This document shows, piece after piece, positions 1 to 6,423 of a DNA stretch of 10,630 nucleotides. The translations under genes and the position numbers were made by a program. The number at the start of each line of letters is the position of its first letter. The first letter of the stretch is position 1. Where the stretch lies: assembly GCA_016932965.1 (NCBI GenBank), contig JAFGBW010000019.1, positions 1 through 10,630 on the forward strand, given 5' to 3'. This stretch comes from Candidatus Auribacterota bacterium. GTDB lineage: Bacteria; Auribacterota; JAFGBW01. Under the pieces are notes generated by a model. The model did not search any database. It was given only the letters and a program-made list of their open reading frames with translations, and had not been told where the DNA came from.

Positions 1-678
1 ATCATGGAGCATGAAATCAGAAACCCGCTCGGCAACATATCCATGACATCGGAAGTCATAAAACTGTCTATCCAGAAATCCGAAGATACGCAGATGAAGG
101 AAAAAGTGAGGGATTACCTGGATAAAATCATCACCCAGTCCCAGTATATCGTCCATATACTGAAGACCACCCGCGGCATCACACGCCTGGAACAGCAGGA
201 TTTGACCAAGGTCTATCTCAAGAACATCATGAATGACGCCATTCTGGCCACGACTCAGTATTTAAGCAGGACAAAATACGAATGCGATCATTTGAATGAT
301 GCCAATAAAGACATATTGATCCTGGCGGACACAACGAACCTGGTGCAAGTCATGACAAACCTGATCCGGAATGCCTATGAGGCCTGCGAGCACAGGGATA
401 ATCCCCAGATCCGGATTTCCATAGAAAAAAAGAGTAAAACCATGGTGCATATTTCCATAACGGACAACGGGGTCGGCATAACGGAGGAGACTTTGAAAAA
501 CCTGTTTCAGTTCAAATTCACAACCAAAGGGACCAAGGGCAGCGGAATCGGTCTGTATTTTTCAAAGCTCATCATGAAACTGCACGGAGGCGACATCACG
601 GTTTTTTCCCAATACGGCAGGGGGTCAACCTTCACCGTGACCGTGCCTTTGTACCTGCCTGAATATGACGCCGATTGA
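1..678 (+). CDS. Sensor histidine kinase, C-terminal part (partial)
   Basis: This is the dimerisation and ATP-binding half of a two-component sensor kinase; it autophosphorylates on a His and passes the phosphate to a response regulator not present here. The frame is open at base 1, so sensor and linker lie upstream and the ATG at 4 is not the true start. Counting from that Met, the H-box HEIRNPL puts the phospho-acceptor at His3. The N-box is NLIRNAYEA (about 119-127), the G1 box DNGVGI (154-159), and the F/G2 region FTTKGTKGSGIGL (172-184). All key ATP-binding residues are present, so this half looks functional. It ends with the usual GSTFTVTVPL strand. The HEPN gene begins 10 nt later with its ribosome binding site touching the kinase stop, so the two are probably co-transcribed. 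The signal sensed cannot be inferred. Confidence 0.95.
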   Translation: MMEHEIRNPLGNISMTSEVIKLSIQKSEDTQMKEKVRDYLDKIITQSQYIVHILKTTRGITRLEQQDLTKVYLKNIMNDAILATTQYLSRTKYECDHLNDANKDILILADTTNLVQVMTNLIRNAYEACEHRDNPQIRISIEKKSKTMVHISITDNGVGITEETLKNLFQFKFTTKGTKGSGIGLYFSKLIMKLHGGDITVFSQYGRGSTFTVTVPLYLPEYDAD

Positions 679-688
679 GAGGTAATCG

Positions 689-1093
689 ATGAAAATTTTT
701 GGACAAGTGGAACTGTCTGCATTGGAACAGGCTTTGGACACCTTGAAGGAAGGGCTTCGTCACCCTGTTGAAAATTCATTGGAGCGCGACGGTGTGCTTC
801 AACGGTTTGAGTATACGTATGAGCTTTCCTGGAAAATAGTGAGAAGATGTCTATTGGCCATGGGGCGGACAGACGTCAGCGCCAGTCCGAAACCCATCTG
901 GAGGGAAGCGCTCACCGAGCATTTTATTTCTGATCTGGAAGCCTGGTTTGGCTATGTGGAAGCGAGAAATCTTCTTTCCCATGTTTATAATGAGATGGAG
1001 GCGGAAAGAATATATAACAAAGTGAAACAATTCCCTGCCCTCGTGGATGATTTGATTGACAATTTGAAGAAACGGGGACTCCGGAATGAATGA
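689..1093 (+). CDS. HEPN-type nucleotidyltransferase substrate-binding protein (HI0074/HepT-like toxin)
   Basis: A 134-residue all-helical protein of the HI0074-like 'nucleotidyltransferase substrate binding' family, the HEPN partner of minimal nucleotidyltransferases. The family signature is the central stretch RFEYTYELSWK (39-49). RNLLSHVY gives Arg93, His98 and Tyr100, which is an exact RX4HXY motif. In characterised HepT toxins this motif is the RNase active site and its Tyr is AMPylated by the partner. Start: ATG at 689 with GAGG at 679-682, overlapping the kinase stop. The 3' end overlaps the next gene by 8 nt, so the pair is translationally coupled. Family knowledge suggests toxin activity neutralised by the downstream enzyme; this was shown for related DUF86 HepT proteins, and is inference for the HI0074 branch. 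The length is normal and nothing is truncated. Confidence 0.9.
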   Translation: MKIFGQVELSALEQALDTLKEGLRHPVENSLERDGVLQRFEYTYELSWKIVRRCLLAMGRTDVSASPKPIWREALTEHFISDLEAWFGYVEARNLLSHVYNEMEAERIYNKVKQFPALVDDLIDNLKKRGLRNE

Positions 1094-1394
1094 AGTTGCA
1101 GGAGTAAAAAAGGAGGATTTGGATTTCATTTTTTCCGTCATCCGGAAAAATCTTCATGGATCGAAATTTCATGTTTTCGTATTCGGGTCCCGGGTGACGG
1201 GAAACGCCCGGCCTGATTCGGATTTGGATATTTTAATCGAAGGCGAAACAAGAATAAGTGACACTAAACGCGCATTCATCATGGAGGAATTGGAAAACAG
1301 CAACCTCACATGCAAGGTGGATATAGTGGACAGCCACGATATCCATCCTGAATACAAGAACGGGATCTATTCAACAAGACAAGCGGTATTTTAA
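1086..1394 (+). CDS. Minimal nucleotidyltransferase (MntA-like antitoxin)
   Basis: A 102-residue minimal DNA-polymerase-beta-type nucleotidyltransferase. It shows the family motif GSX10DXD exactly: Gly34-Ser35, then Asp46 and Asp48 in SDLDI. A third acidic residue is present in KVDIVD (Asp79 or Asp82). These residues bind two metal ions and ATP. Characterised relatives act as antitoxins that transfer AMP to a Tyr near the RX4HXY motif of the HEPN toxin. The gene overlaps the HEPN gene by 8 nt (ATG at 1086, HEPN stop at 1091-1093), so production of both is likely coupled. The HEPN-first order is usual for this family. It seems intact, unlike the decayed nucleotidyltransferase remnant that follows at 1552. 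Confidence 0.9.
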   Translation: MNEVAGVKKEDLDFIFSVIRKNLHGSKFHVFVFGSRVTGNARPDSDLDILIEGETRISDTKRAFIMEELENSNLTCKVDIVDSHDIHPEYKNGIYSTRQAVF

Positions 1395-1420
1395 TTTTTC
1401 AAATATGTTAAAGTAAAATC

Positions 1421-1625
1421 ATGATAGTTAAAAAAATTAAAAATCAAAGATCTCCATTCTGGTTCTTCTATCAGAGAGGATTTGTTATATTGGTTAGATC
1501 GTACTCCTGAAGAAAGAATTTCAACGGTAGAATATTTAAGAAGGCAAATGTATGGAAGTTCAACCGGACTTCAGAGATCTATTAGAGTTATTCAGCGGAA
1601 GAAGAAAAGATTCAGCCGATCTTGA
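1421..1625 (+). pseudogene. Frameshifted small protein that usually precedes a nucleotidyltransferase gene
   Basis: From ATG 1421 the reading starts MIVKKIK and soon loses sense. The next frame, closed upstream by TGA TAG at 1422-1427 and with no ATG start, reads from about 1446 as KDLHSGSS, then LLYWLDRTPEERISTVEYLR, QMYGSSTGLQ and SIRVIQRKKK, ending at TGA 1623-1625. The YWL..PPEER...VE.LRRQ...G...LQR..RVIQR pattern is one I recall from small proteins encoded just ahead of a nucleotidyltransferase; this is from memory, not a search. One extra base in the A-runs at 1430-1436 or 1439-1443 would explain the shift. The far end runs through the deletion junction of the overlapping gene, so the last few residues are probably not native. 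A sequencing error in the homopolymer is an alternative for the frameshift. Confidence 0.6.
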
Positions 1626-1644
1626 GGCCTTGGGCGAAGGATAA
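1552..1644 (+). pseudogene. Nucleotidyltransferase remnant: N- and C-terminal ends joined by an internal deletion
   Basis: A 30-codon frame reads MEVQPDFRDLLELF, then SGRRKDSADLEALGEG, then TAA. The first part matches, from memory, the start of a nucleotidyltransferase-like family (VQPDF.ELL.LL, followed in intact members by an IVGG..L...G core). The second part matches its end (GR.KDLADLEALGE). The whole catalytic core is missing, so the two ends are joined at about 1593-1597. The start overlaps the preceding frameshifted small gene, as expected for this gene pair. Both members are therefore broken independently. It cannot be an active enzyme; whether the 30-residue peptide is made is unknown. 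It ends 10 nt before the convergent GH17-like gene. Confidence 0.6.
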
Positions 1645-1654
1645 TCATCCCATC

Positions 1655-2965
1655 CTATCTATGCGAGTAACGGCGTTTTTTGCTGGATAATTCAATCCGC
1701 TGCTTTGCGTATTCCTTGGGCGTCCTGTCCCTCTTGAAAATCCCCCAGTAGGGTTCGATGGGTTCACCGGTTTTCCACGGCTGGTCAAAGGCTTCAAAAC
1801 AGCAGTAAAGAACGTTTCTGTTTTCCATGGAATCCAGAAAACGGTCCTGGTTTTTTTCACTGGCCCAGTCTTCCCCTCCTGACGGGTATCCGACTTCCTT
1901 GAGCATCAGCGGTTTATTGGAAGAGACCCTGGCTTTGACATCCCTTGTTACACTAAGCAGCCATTGGACCCCCTGCTGGGGATTTTTGCTTTTCAAATCC
2001 GGATCAAAAAAGAAATGGGCGATGAGAAATAAAAAATCGCATTCCTTCATGACCTGCGGAAATTCCGTGTTCAGGACAATATCCAGAGGTTCGGAAGTCG
2101 TGACGGCCCTGCCTGAAGCGTTTTTCAACTCCCGTAATTTTTCGATGAGTTTATCGTATGAATACCTGGCGAAATGCAGGCCTTCGTTGCCCAGACAATA
2201 GGCGTCGGCGTAATCTTTGGCCTGGATGGCATTATTCATTTCCTCCTGGTTTTTCGGGTCCCATATTCCCATGATGACGGCTTTAAACCCGTTCTGTTTT
2301 GCAATGAGGGGGATAGTGGCCATTTTTTTCTCTGAAGAATACGTGACCAGTCCGTTGAATCCGCAGGAGATTAAAAGTTCCATGTCAGAGCTGATGTCTT
2401 CATCGCTGATGGTGTTTTCAGAGCCTGGTGAATAAACGGATGGCGTGTAGGCAATCCAGGTGTGACCGGACAGGCATTTATTTATCGTCTTTGGCGTGAC
2501 AGTGGAAGCGGGAGGGAGGGGGAGATTGACCACAGGGGTTTCGGGCTGCAGTTCCGGAATTTTTTCTTCTGTCTTAACGGATGTTTCATGGGATGGCTGT
2601 TCCTGTTTTTTTGGAGGTGTTACAGTCACCGGCTCCAATTCTTCAGGCAGGTCAAAAATGATCTCGGATTTATTCACGGTCATGGAACCGTAAGCGACCT
2701 GAATGATCACCTTATCCTTTGTGATTTTGATGATTTTACCATCGAGTTCTTCGCCGGACTGCATCCTGATTTTGTTATGGAGCATACAGTTGAGGCATGG
2801 AGGCGGCACGGATGATTTTACGTCGCATTGAGAACATGTTAACGGAGTGGTGGAATCGATGACTGTTTTCGTTTTGGATCCGGCTTCCTCGGGTTCAGGC
2901 TCCAGATAGAAATAAGCAGACAATCCCGCTGCAATGAAAAATAAGATGGGCAGTATTTTTTTCAT
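1655..2965 (-). CDS. Membrane-anchored GH17-like glycoside hydrolase with N-terminal zinc-ribbon-like and SH3-like segments
   Basis: A 436-residue protein. Residues 4-21 are a hydrophobic N-terminal anchor or uncleaved signal. Then come CSQC and CLNC (Cys44, 47, 57, 60), a possible metal-binding ribbon, and a small beta domain at about 62-105 (SGEELDGKIIKI...GSMTVNKSEI) resembling SH3/Sm-like modules. A Pro/Glu-rich linker follows (about 108-160), then a C-terminal TIM-barrel-like domain. That domain has LGNE (Glu261, expected acid/base) and LKEVGYPSGG (Glu357, expected nucleophile), plus EAFDQPWK (391-398) and a WGIF...RTPK end, as in family GH17 beta-1,3-glucan hydrolases and their bacterial relatives. 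It probably acts on an extracytoplasmic beta-glucan or cell-surface glycan; the substrate is inferred. No strong ribosome binding site precedes ATG 2965. It may be downstream of the PHP gene in one transcript, with a 238-bp gap. Confidence 0.8.
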   Translation of the reverse strand: MKKILPILFFIAAGLSAYFYLEPEPEEAGSKTKTVIDSTTPLTCSQCDVKSSVPPPCLNCMLHNKIRMQSGEELDGKIIKITKDKVIIQVAYGSMTVNKSEIIFDLPEELEPVTVTPPKKQEQPSHETSVKTEEKIPELQPETPVVNLPLPPASTVTPKTINKCLSGHTWIAYTPSVYSPGSENTISDEDISSDMELLISCGFNGLVTYSSEKKMATIPLIAKQNGFKAVIMGIWDPKNQEEMNNAIQAKDYADAYCLGNEGLHFARYSYDKLIEKLRELKNASGRAVTTSEPLDIVLNTEFPQVMKECDFLFLIAHFFFDPDLKSKNPQQGVQWLLSVTRDVKARVSSNKPLMLKEVGYPSGGEDWASEKNQDRFLDSMENRNVLYCCFEAFDQPWKTGEPIEPYWGIFKRDRTPKEYAKQRIELSSKKRRYSHR

Positions 2966-3203
2966 GATTCATGCTGATACTTGTCAATTTTGTTCATTTT
3001 TTAAAGAAATAAATTCACCACGGATGAGACGGAAGGGGGTGGAATTGAGAATGGGAAAATGAGTTTCTGCGCTTATGCTGCGAAAATAAACTAATTTTAT
3101 TCTTGTGATTGGACTGCGGGCATCCTGTCCTTGCCCTGTGGGCGACTTAAGTCGTCCCGCTTCGCCTTATAAGGCTTCGGGTCAACACTCATAACTCTTT
3201 CTT
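2966..3203. other. Spacer between two minus-strand genes, with a decayed period-9 repeat
   Basis: No coding potential is seen. At about 3017-3035 there is a sequence starting ACCACGGATGAGACGGAA that resembles a degenerate single arm of the period-9 elements described at 3864, 5970 and 7675; no partner arm was found. The right half carries the tandem palindromes annotated separately. Confidence 0.4.
3140..3181. repeat. Two adjacent 12-bp palindromes, potential double hairpin
   Basis: CGACTTAAGTCG (3143-3154) and GCCTTATAAGGC (3164-3175) are perfect palindromes, 9 bp apart. The first extends to GGGCGACTTAAGTCGTCC if one G-T pair is allowed, and the second is flanked by CCCG and CGGG. They lie 22 bp beyond the PHP stop codon. 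They could form cruciforms or RNA hairpins on either strand. No T-tract follows on the minus strand, so a classical terminator is not supported. A dispersed extragenic palindromic repeat is the alternative I favour. Confidence 0.55.
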
Positions 3204-3782
3204 TTATAAAGGCAAAAGGCTCTCTTTGATTCCCAGCTGTGCCGCGACATGGCGCGCGATGTTCTGATTGAGCCAGTTCGGCTGATGAGCGTCCGATGAA
3301 ATCACGAAGCGGAAACGTTTTGAGAAAGGGCCCAGCTTGCTCCTCCAGTCGTTCTGCCAGACATAACGGTTGTTGATTTCGATGTAAGACTCAGACGGGA
3401 TTTTGCTCAAATCCGTTCCCATGACCATGGGATGGGCGATGATGACCGGTTTGCCTGATGAGAGAAGTTTTTGAGCGCCATTGTATTCCGATGCGTTGTC
3501 CTGGCAGTGATAAATAAAATATTCAACATCCAGCTTCAGAGCTTCGGTAATCCATCCCGATCCGCTGACTTCCACCCCGGCATGAAACCCGAATTTTTTC
3601 ACTTTTTCCCTGTAAGCTGAAAACCTCTCTCCGTGAATCCCTTCAATGTGGTCGCTGATGCCGATGATGTCCGCATGAGCAATCTGTGAAACCAGCTCCA
3701 CGGTCTGCTGAGGAACCACCATGGAATCATTTTCGGAGAAAACCGTGTGGATATGCAGGTCCTGGGTCAGCTTTTTTTTCAT
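3204..3782 (-). CDS. PHP-domain metal-dependent phosphoesterase
   Basis: A 192-residue single-domain PHP protein, presumably cytoplasmic (no signal peptide). The metal ligands of the fold are present in order: HIH (His10, His12), SDH (Asp44, His45), GVEV (Glu71), YHC (His92), AHP (His117) and SSDAH (Asp164, His166). These normally bind three metals and hydrolyse phosphoester bonds, with substrates from histidinol phosphate to nucleotides and DNA ends. It is on the short side compared with HisK/YcdX-type PHP enzymes, so specificity is open. The start is ATG 3782, since an in-frame TAA lies 6 nt upstream. The only GGAGG is about 18 nt before the start, which is far for a ribosome binding site. 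A set of alternative hairpins (3808-3847) lies in its leader. Confidence 0.88.
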   Translation of the reverse strand: MKKKLTQDLHIHTVFSENDSMVVPQQTVELVSQIAHADIIGISDHIEGIHGERFSAYREKVKKFGFHAGVEVSGSGWITEALKLDVEYFIYHCQDNASEYNGAQKLLSSGKPVIIAHPMVMGTDLSKIPSESYIEINNRYVWQNDWRSKLGPFSKRFRFVISSDAHQPNWLNQNIARHVAAQLGIKESLLPL

Positions 3783-3807
3783 GTTAATTTAATCCGGTAA
3801 ACCTCCA

Positions 3808-3847
3808 CTACAGGTTTTGGACTCCTGTAGCTTGACAGATACAGGAG
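3808..3847. promoter_or_regulatory. Three segments able to form two mutually exclusive hairpins
   Basis: CTACAGG (3808-3814), CTCCTGTAG (3822-3830) and TACAGGAG (3840-3847) are arranged so that the middle segment can pair with either neighbour: 7 bp with the first, 8 bp with the last. This is the geometry of an attenuator or switch in the PHP leader (minus strand). Alternatively it is a set of inverted half-sites for a repressor, since the third half-site sits in the spacer of the plus-strand promoter and the second abuts its -35. Confidence 0.4.
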
Positions 3848-3859
3848 CATATATAAAAT
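3832..3859 (+). promoter_or_regulatory. Sigma-70-like promoter for the thioredoxin/radical SAM pair
   Basis: TTGACA at 3832-3837 is a perfect -35. A 16-bp spacer leads to TAAAAT at 3854-3859 as a good -10. It points toward the thioredoxin gene, with a leader of about 265 nt that would contain the period-9 inverted element and the 4089-4107 hairpin. Confidence 0.5.
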
Positions 3860-3863
3860 TGAT

Positions 3864-4028
3864 TTTACCACGGAGGACACGGAGAGCACGGGGAAAAATC
3901 ATTAAATTATTTGGTTATGAGTATATAACCATGAATGAATAGATATGATCAATCTCATTTATTTCATCATTACCATATACCACTCGGAAAGTCCCATCTT
4001 TCTCGCTCTCCTTGTCCTCCGTGGTAAA
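3864..4028. repeat. Period-9 inverted-repeat element, copy 1
   Basis: The left arm starts TTTACCACGGAGGACACGGA at 3864. The right arm, at about 4005-4028 and read on the minus strand, is the same sequence with one mismatch over about 24 bp. Each arm is a tandem of 9-mers: ACCACGGAG, GACACGGAG, AGCACGGGG. Total length is 165 bp. The interior is AT-rich and has no credible ORF. It shares its arm design with the copies at 5970 and 7675. Confidence 0.75.
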
Positions 4029-4088
4029 TATATTTTAATATAGGATCAAATATGTTTAAATAGCCGCATTCGTTGATGAGTCCTTTAC

Positions 4089-4107
4089 GTTCCGGATATT
4101 CCGGAAC
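4089..4107. promoter_or_regulatory. Perfect 8-bp hairpin/dyad before the thioredoxin gene
   Basis: GTTCCGGA-TAT-TCCGGAAC is a perfect inverted repeat with a 3-nt loop, ending 11 bp before the AAAGGAG ribosome binding site at 4119-4125. It could be an operator or a leader hairpin affecting translation. It has no downstream T-tract, so it is not a terminator. Confidence 0.45.
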
Positions 4108-4132
4108 CATATAATTTGAAAGGAGATGTTTC

Positions 4133-4585
4133 ATGAAAAGAATTATTTCGTCAGCTTTGGCAGTGATTGCCTTATTTTGTTTTGACTGCATGGCTGTGGA
4201 CTGGCAGACCGATTTTGCCAAGGCATCCGCTGATGCCAAGCAGTCCGGCCGTTTCATGCTTTTGGATTTCAGCGGATCTGATTGGTGCGGCTGGTGCATG
4301 AAGCTTGAAGCCGAAGTCTTCAGTCAGCTCGCCTTTAATTCATACGCGGCAGAAAATCTTGTGTGCGTGGCGGTGGATTTTCCCCGCCGGAAAGCCCAGC
4401 CGGCTGAACTCAAAAAACAGAATGAGGAATTGGCGGGAAGATATCATATCGAGGGCTTACCCACGGTCGTCATTTTATCCCCGCAGGGAGAATTGGCCGG
4501 CGTCACAGGTTATCAGGACGGCGGGGCAGCCAATTACGTCGAGCATATAAAAGAAATCATAGCTGATTATAAAAAAAAAACCTGA
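4133..4585 (+). CDS. Secreted thioredoxin-like protein with CGWC active site
   Basis: A 150-residue protein. A Sec signal peptide covers about residues 1-21 (probable cleavage after CMA), followed by a thioredoxin fold of the Thioredoxin_7/DUF255-like kind. The redox motif is WCGWC (Cys52, Cys55). The conserved cis-proline is Pro110 in EGLPTVVI, followed by the SPQGE turn and GYQDG common in this group. It should act outside the cytoplasm as a thiol-disulfide oxidoreductase. Start: ATG 4133 with strong AAAGGAG at 4119-4125. The radical SAM gene begins 14-26 nt after its stop, so the two are most likely one transcript. A role in handling cysteine residues of the radical SAM enzyme's product is possible but only inferred. 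Confidence 0.9.
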   Translation: MKRIISSALAVIALFCFDCMAVDWQTDFAKASADAKQSGRFMLLDFSGSDWCGWCMKLEAEVFSQLAFNSYAAENLVCVAVDFPRRKAQPAELKKQNEELAGRYHIEGLPTVVILSPQGELAGVTGYQDGGAANYVEHIKEIIADYKKKT

Positions 4586-4599
4586 AGAATTGAACATCT

Positions 4600-5916
4600 T
4601 TGTTTGATCCCATGATCCTGAACCCATGCAGAATCCGTATAGAAAAAAGAGGAAAGACAGCGTATCTTTTGGATGCCTTTTCCCATCTGGCGTGGGAGTT
4701 AAATGACAGCTCCTATCTTATCTGTCAGGACCTGTTGAATGGGAAACAGCCTGAAGAAACAGCCGACCATCTTCATAACACATTTCATGGATTGAGTTCC
4801 GATCAGGCGCTGGAAGAAGTCCAGTCTTTTATTTCGGAATTAAATCGCCGGTCCTTTATCTTGGAAGAGGATCATATTATCTCCTGGGTCCCGCGATTAA
4901 GAAAAGTGACTTTTGGTGTGACGGACCGCTGTAATTTACGTTGTAAACACTGCCTGGCCTCCTCAACACTCGATCAAGCAAATGACCTGCCGCTGGAAAA
5001 GATAGCCCAGCTTTCAGTAGAGCTCCATGAACTTGGATGCAAGTCGGTTTCTTTATTCGGAGGAGAGCCTCTTTTAAGAGAGGATTTGTGGGATATCGTG
5101 CATTTGTTTAAAAAAAATGGCGTGGAAGTCAGGATCAATACGAATGCCACTTTGGCGGATGGGACCTTTGCAAAGCGCGCCAGAGAGGAAAAGATATCGC
5201 TTTTTACCGCCAGTTTGGACGGTTCAGCCCCTTCCGTCCATGACCCTCTGCGCGGAAAAGGGTCTTTCAAGAAAGCCCTTGCCGGAATCAGAACGCTTCT
5301 TGAGGAAGAAAACAGAATCATTCTTTCCGTAACGGTCAACCGTTTGAATTATTCAGACATGGCTGACATGACACGCCTTGCACGGGAATTGGGGGTCTTG
5401 AAAATCCGTTTTAATGAAGTCCATTTCAACGGCAATGCCGCTTGCTTTCAGGAAGAAATCCGGCTCAAGGGAAAAGAAAAATTACAAGCCATCAAAGCCA
5501 TACTTGAGATCGAGAAACAAGACGGCGATTTCGTGACCGGATCGCTTCTGGATCAGGCGCGGATTGTTAATTCTGTTTCCGCCGAAACCCCTTTGAATTT
5601 CCCCCTGGTTGTAGCCCCATGCGGAGCCGGTATGGGTTCTGTCTGTATCAGACCGGACGGAAATGTCACACCTTGTGAGATTTTATGGGACAGCATTTGC
5701 GGAAATGTCTTTCATGAACCGCTTGAACGGATATATTACCACAATTCCGTCATGAACCGTTTCAGACAGCCTCTGATCATAACTGAAGAGGATGTTCCCG
5801 GCTGTGCAGGATGTCAATACGTGAGGCCCTGTTTCATTGGACACCGCTGCGCCCCGTTTTATTTCACCGGGGGAACACTCAATCAAAAAAAATGCTATAC
5901 CTGCTGGATGAAATAG
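4600..5916 (+). CDS. Radical SAM/SPASM peptide-modifying enzyme with PqqD-like recognition domain
   Basis: A 438-residue protein if read from TTG 4600; ATG 4612 would remove four residues and is equally possible, as neither has a clear ribosome binding site. Residues about 10-90 look like a PqqD-type RiPP recognition element (WELNDSSYLICQDLLNGKQ is typical). The radical SAM core follows, with CNLRCKHC (Cys111, 115, 118) for the 4Fe-4S cluster and GGEPLL (154-159) for SAM binding. The C-terminus is a SPASM domain rich in Cys (341, 349, 359, 367, 402, 405, 411, 417, 432, 435), enough for auxiliary Fe-S clusters. Such enzymes modify ribosomal peptides through carbon-radical chemistry. No precursor peptide is visible nearby, so the substrate may be encoded elsewhere or be a larger protein. 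It is cytoplasmic and likely cotranscribed with the secreted thioredoxin. Confidence 0.92.
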   Translation: MFDPMILNPCRIRIEKRGKTAYLLDAFSHLAWELNDSSYLICQDLLNGKQPEETADHLHNTFHGLSSDQALEEVQSFISELNRRSFILEEDHIISWVPRLRKVTFGVTDRCNLRCKHCLASSTLDQANDLPLEKIAQLSVELHELGCKSVSLFGGEPLLREDLWDIVHLFKKNGVEVRINTNATLADGTFAKRAREEKISLFTASLDGSAPSVHDPLRGKGSFKKALAGIRTLLEEENRIILSVTVNRLNYSDMADMTRLARELGVLKIRFNEVHFNGNAACFQEEIRLKGKEKLQAIKAILEIEKQDGDFVTGSLLDQARIVNSVSAETPLNFPLVVAPCGAGMGSVCIRPDGNVTPCEILWDSICGNVFHEPLERIYYHNSVMNRFRQPLIITEEDVPGCAGCQYVRPCFIGHRCAPFYFTGGTLNQKKCYTCWMK

Positions 5917-5969
5917 ATTTCGTGCCGGACCTTCAAGGCAATTTTATAAAGAAGGATGAATAGAGTTTT

Positions 5970-6139
5970 TTTACCGTGAAGGACATGAAGTTCATGAAGG
6001 TAAGAAGGAGCATTAAAAAAATTATTTCTGATCTGTGTTTCAAATTTTTTAAGATTTATTAACTGTCGTACATTTTATTATACCGTTGATGTAATATTTT
6101 TGAATCTAACTTCATGTACTTTATGCGCTTCATGGTAAA
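5970..6139. repeat. Period-9 inverted-repeat element, copy 2
   Basis: The left arm reads TTTACCGTGAAGGACATGAA from 5970, continuing TTCATGAAGG. The right arm, at about 6105-6139 on the minus strand, reads TTTACCATGAAGCGCATAAA then TACATGAAG. The 9-mer units (ACCATGAAG, GACATGAAG, TTCATGAAG) are a CATGAAG variant of the CACGGAG units in copy 1. The length is 170 bp, close to copy 1. The interior is AT-rich and noncoding. Confidence 0.7.
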
Positions 6140-6423
6140 TTATATTCTTTTGTCTCCGATATCAAAGCATTCACATGAAAGCGAAATAGGTCTCAACCAT
6201 AATACGGTTTTTATAATAGCGGACTTTTTATCCCGTCCGGATGGAATATTTTTTTGCTTTATTCATCCATCCAAATAAGATAGCTTAACCAGAACCAATC
6301 GATACGGGAATCTTATCCCAGATATAAAGAGAATGAGTTAGAAATCCCCTGATCCCCGGTAATGAGGGAAAAAATAGCGGGAATAGCGGGATATGAAAAT
6401 TATTTTATAAATGATTTTAAAAC

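Larger units (their letters stand above)
3783..4132. other. 350-bp divergent intergenic region
   Basis: This gap separates the minus-strand PHP gene from the plus-strand thioredoxin gene. It holds three mutually pairing segments (3808-3847), a plausible plus-strand promoter (3832-3859), a period-9 inverted element (3864-4028) and a perfect hairpin just before the thioredoxin ribosome binding site (4089-4107). No convincing gene was found inside it. Confidence 0.6.

Noticed and set aside
1827-2815. Several plus-strand open frames across the GH17-like gene
   Set aside because: They lie antisense to a gene with clear motifs and show no family features of their own.
3864-4028. Period-9 element read as an insertion sequence
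   Set aside because: No transposase frame, and no target-site duplication recognisable at the ends.
3945-4043. 32-codon frame inside period-9 element 1, considered as a precursor peptide for the radical SAM enzyme
   Set aside because: No ribosome binding site, hydrophobic content without a leader-core pattern, and it runs through the repeat arm.
3970-4299. Minus-strand open frame of 109 codons over the thioredoxin start
   Set aside because: It is the antisense shadow of the thioredoxin gene and the repeat element, with low-complexity composition.
5956-5979. ATG after AAGGA at the end of the radical SAM gene, considered as a small peptide gene
   Set aside because: Only seven codons before a stop, and the spacing to the ribosome binding site is too short.
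6242-6257. TGGAAT...TTGC, considered as a sigma-54 promoter for the pseudoprotease gene
   Set aside because: Spacing is one base too long and the -24 element is poor.
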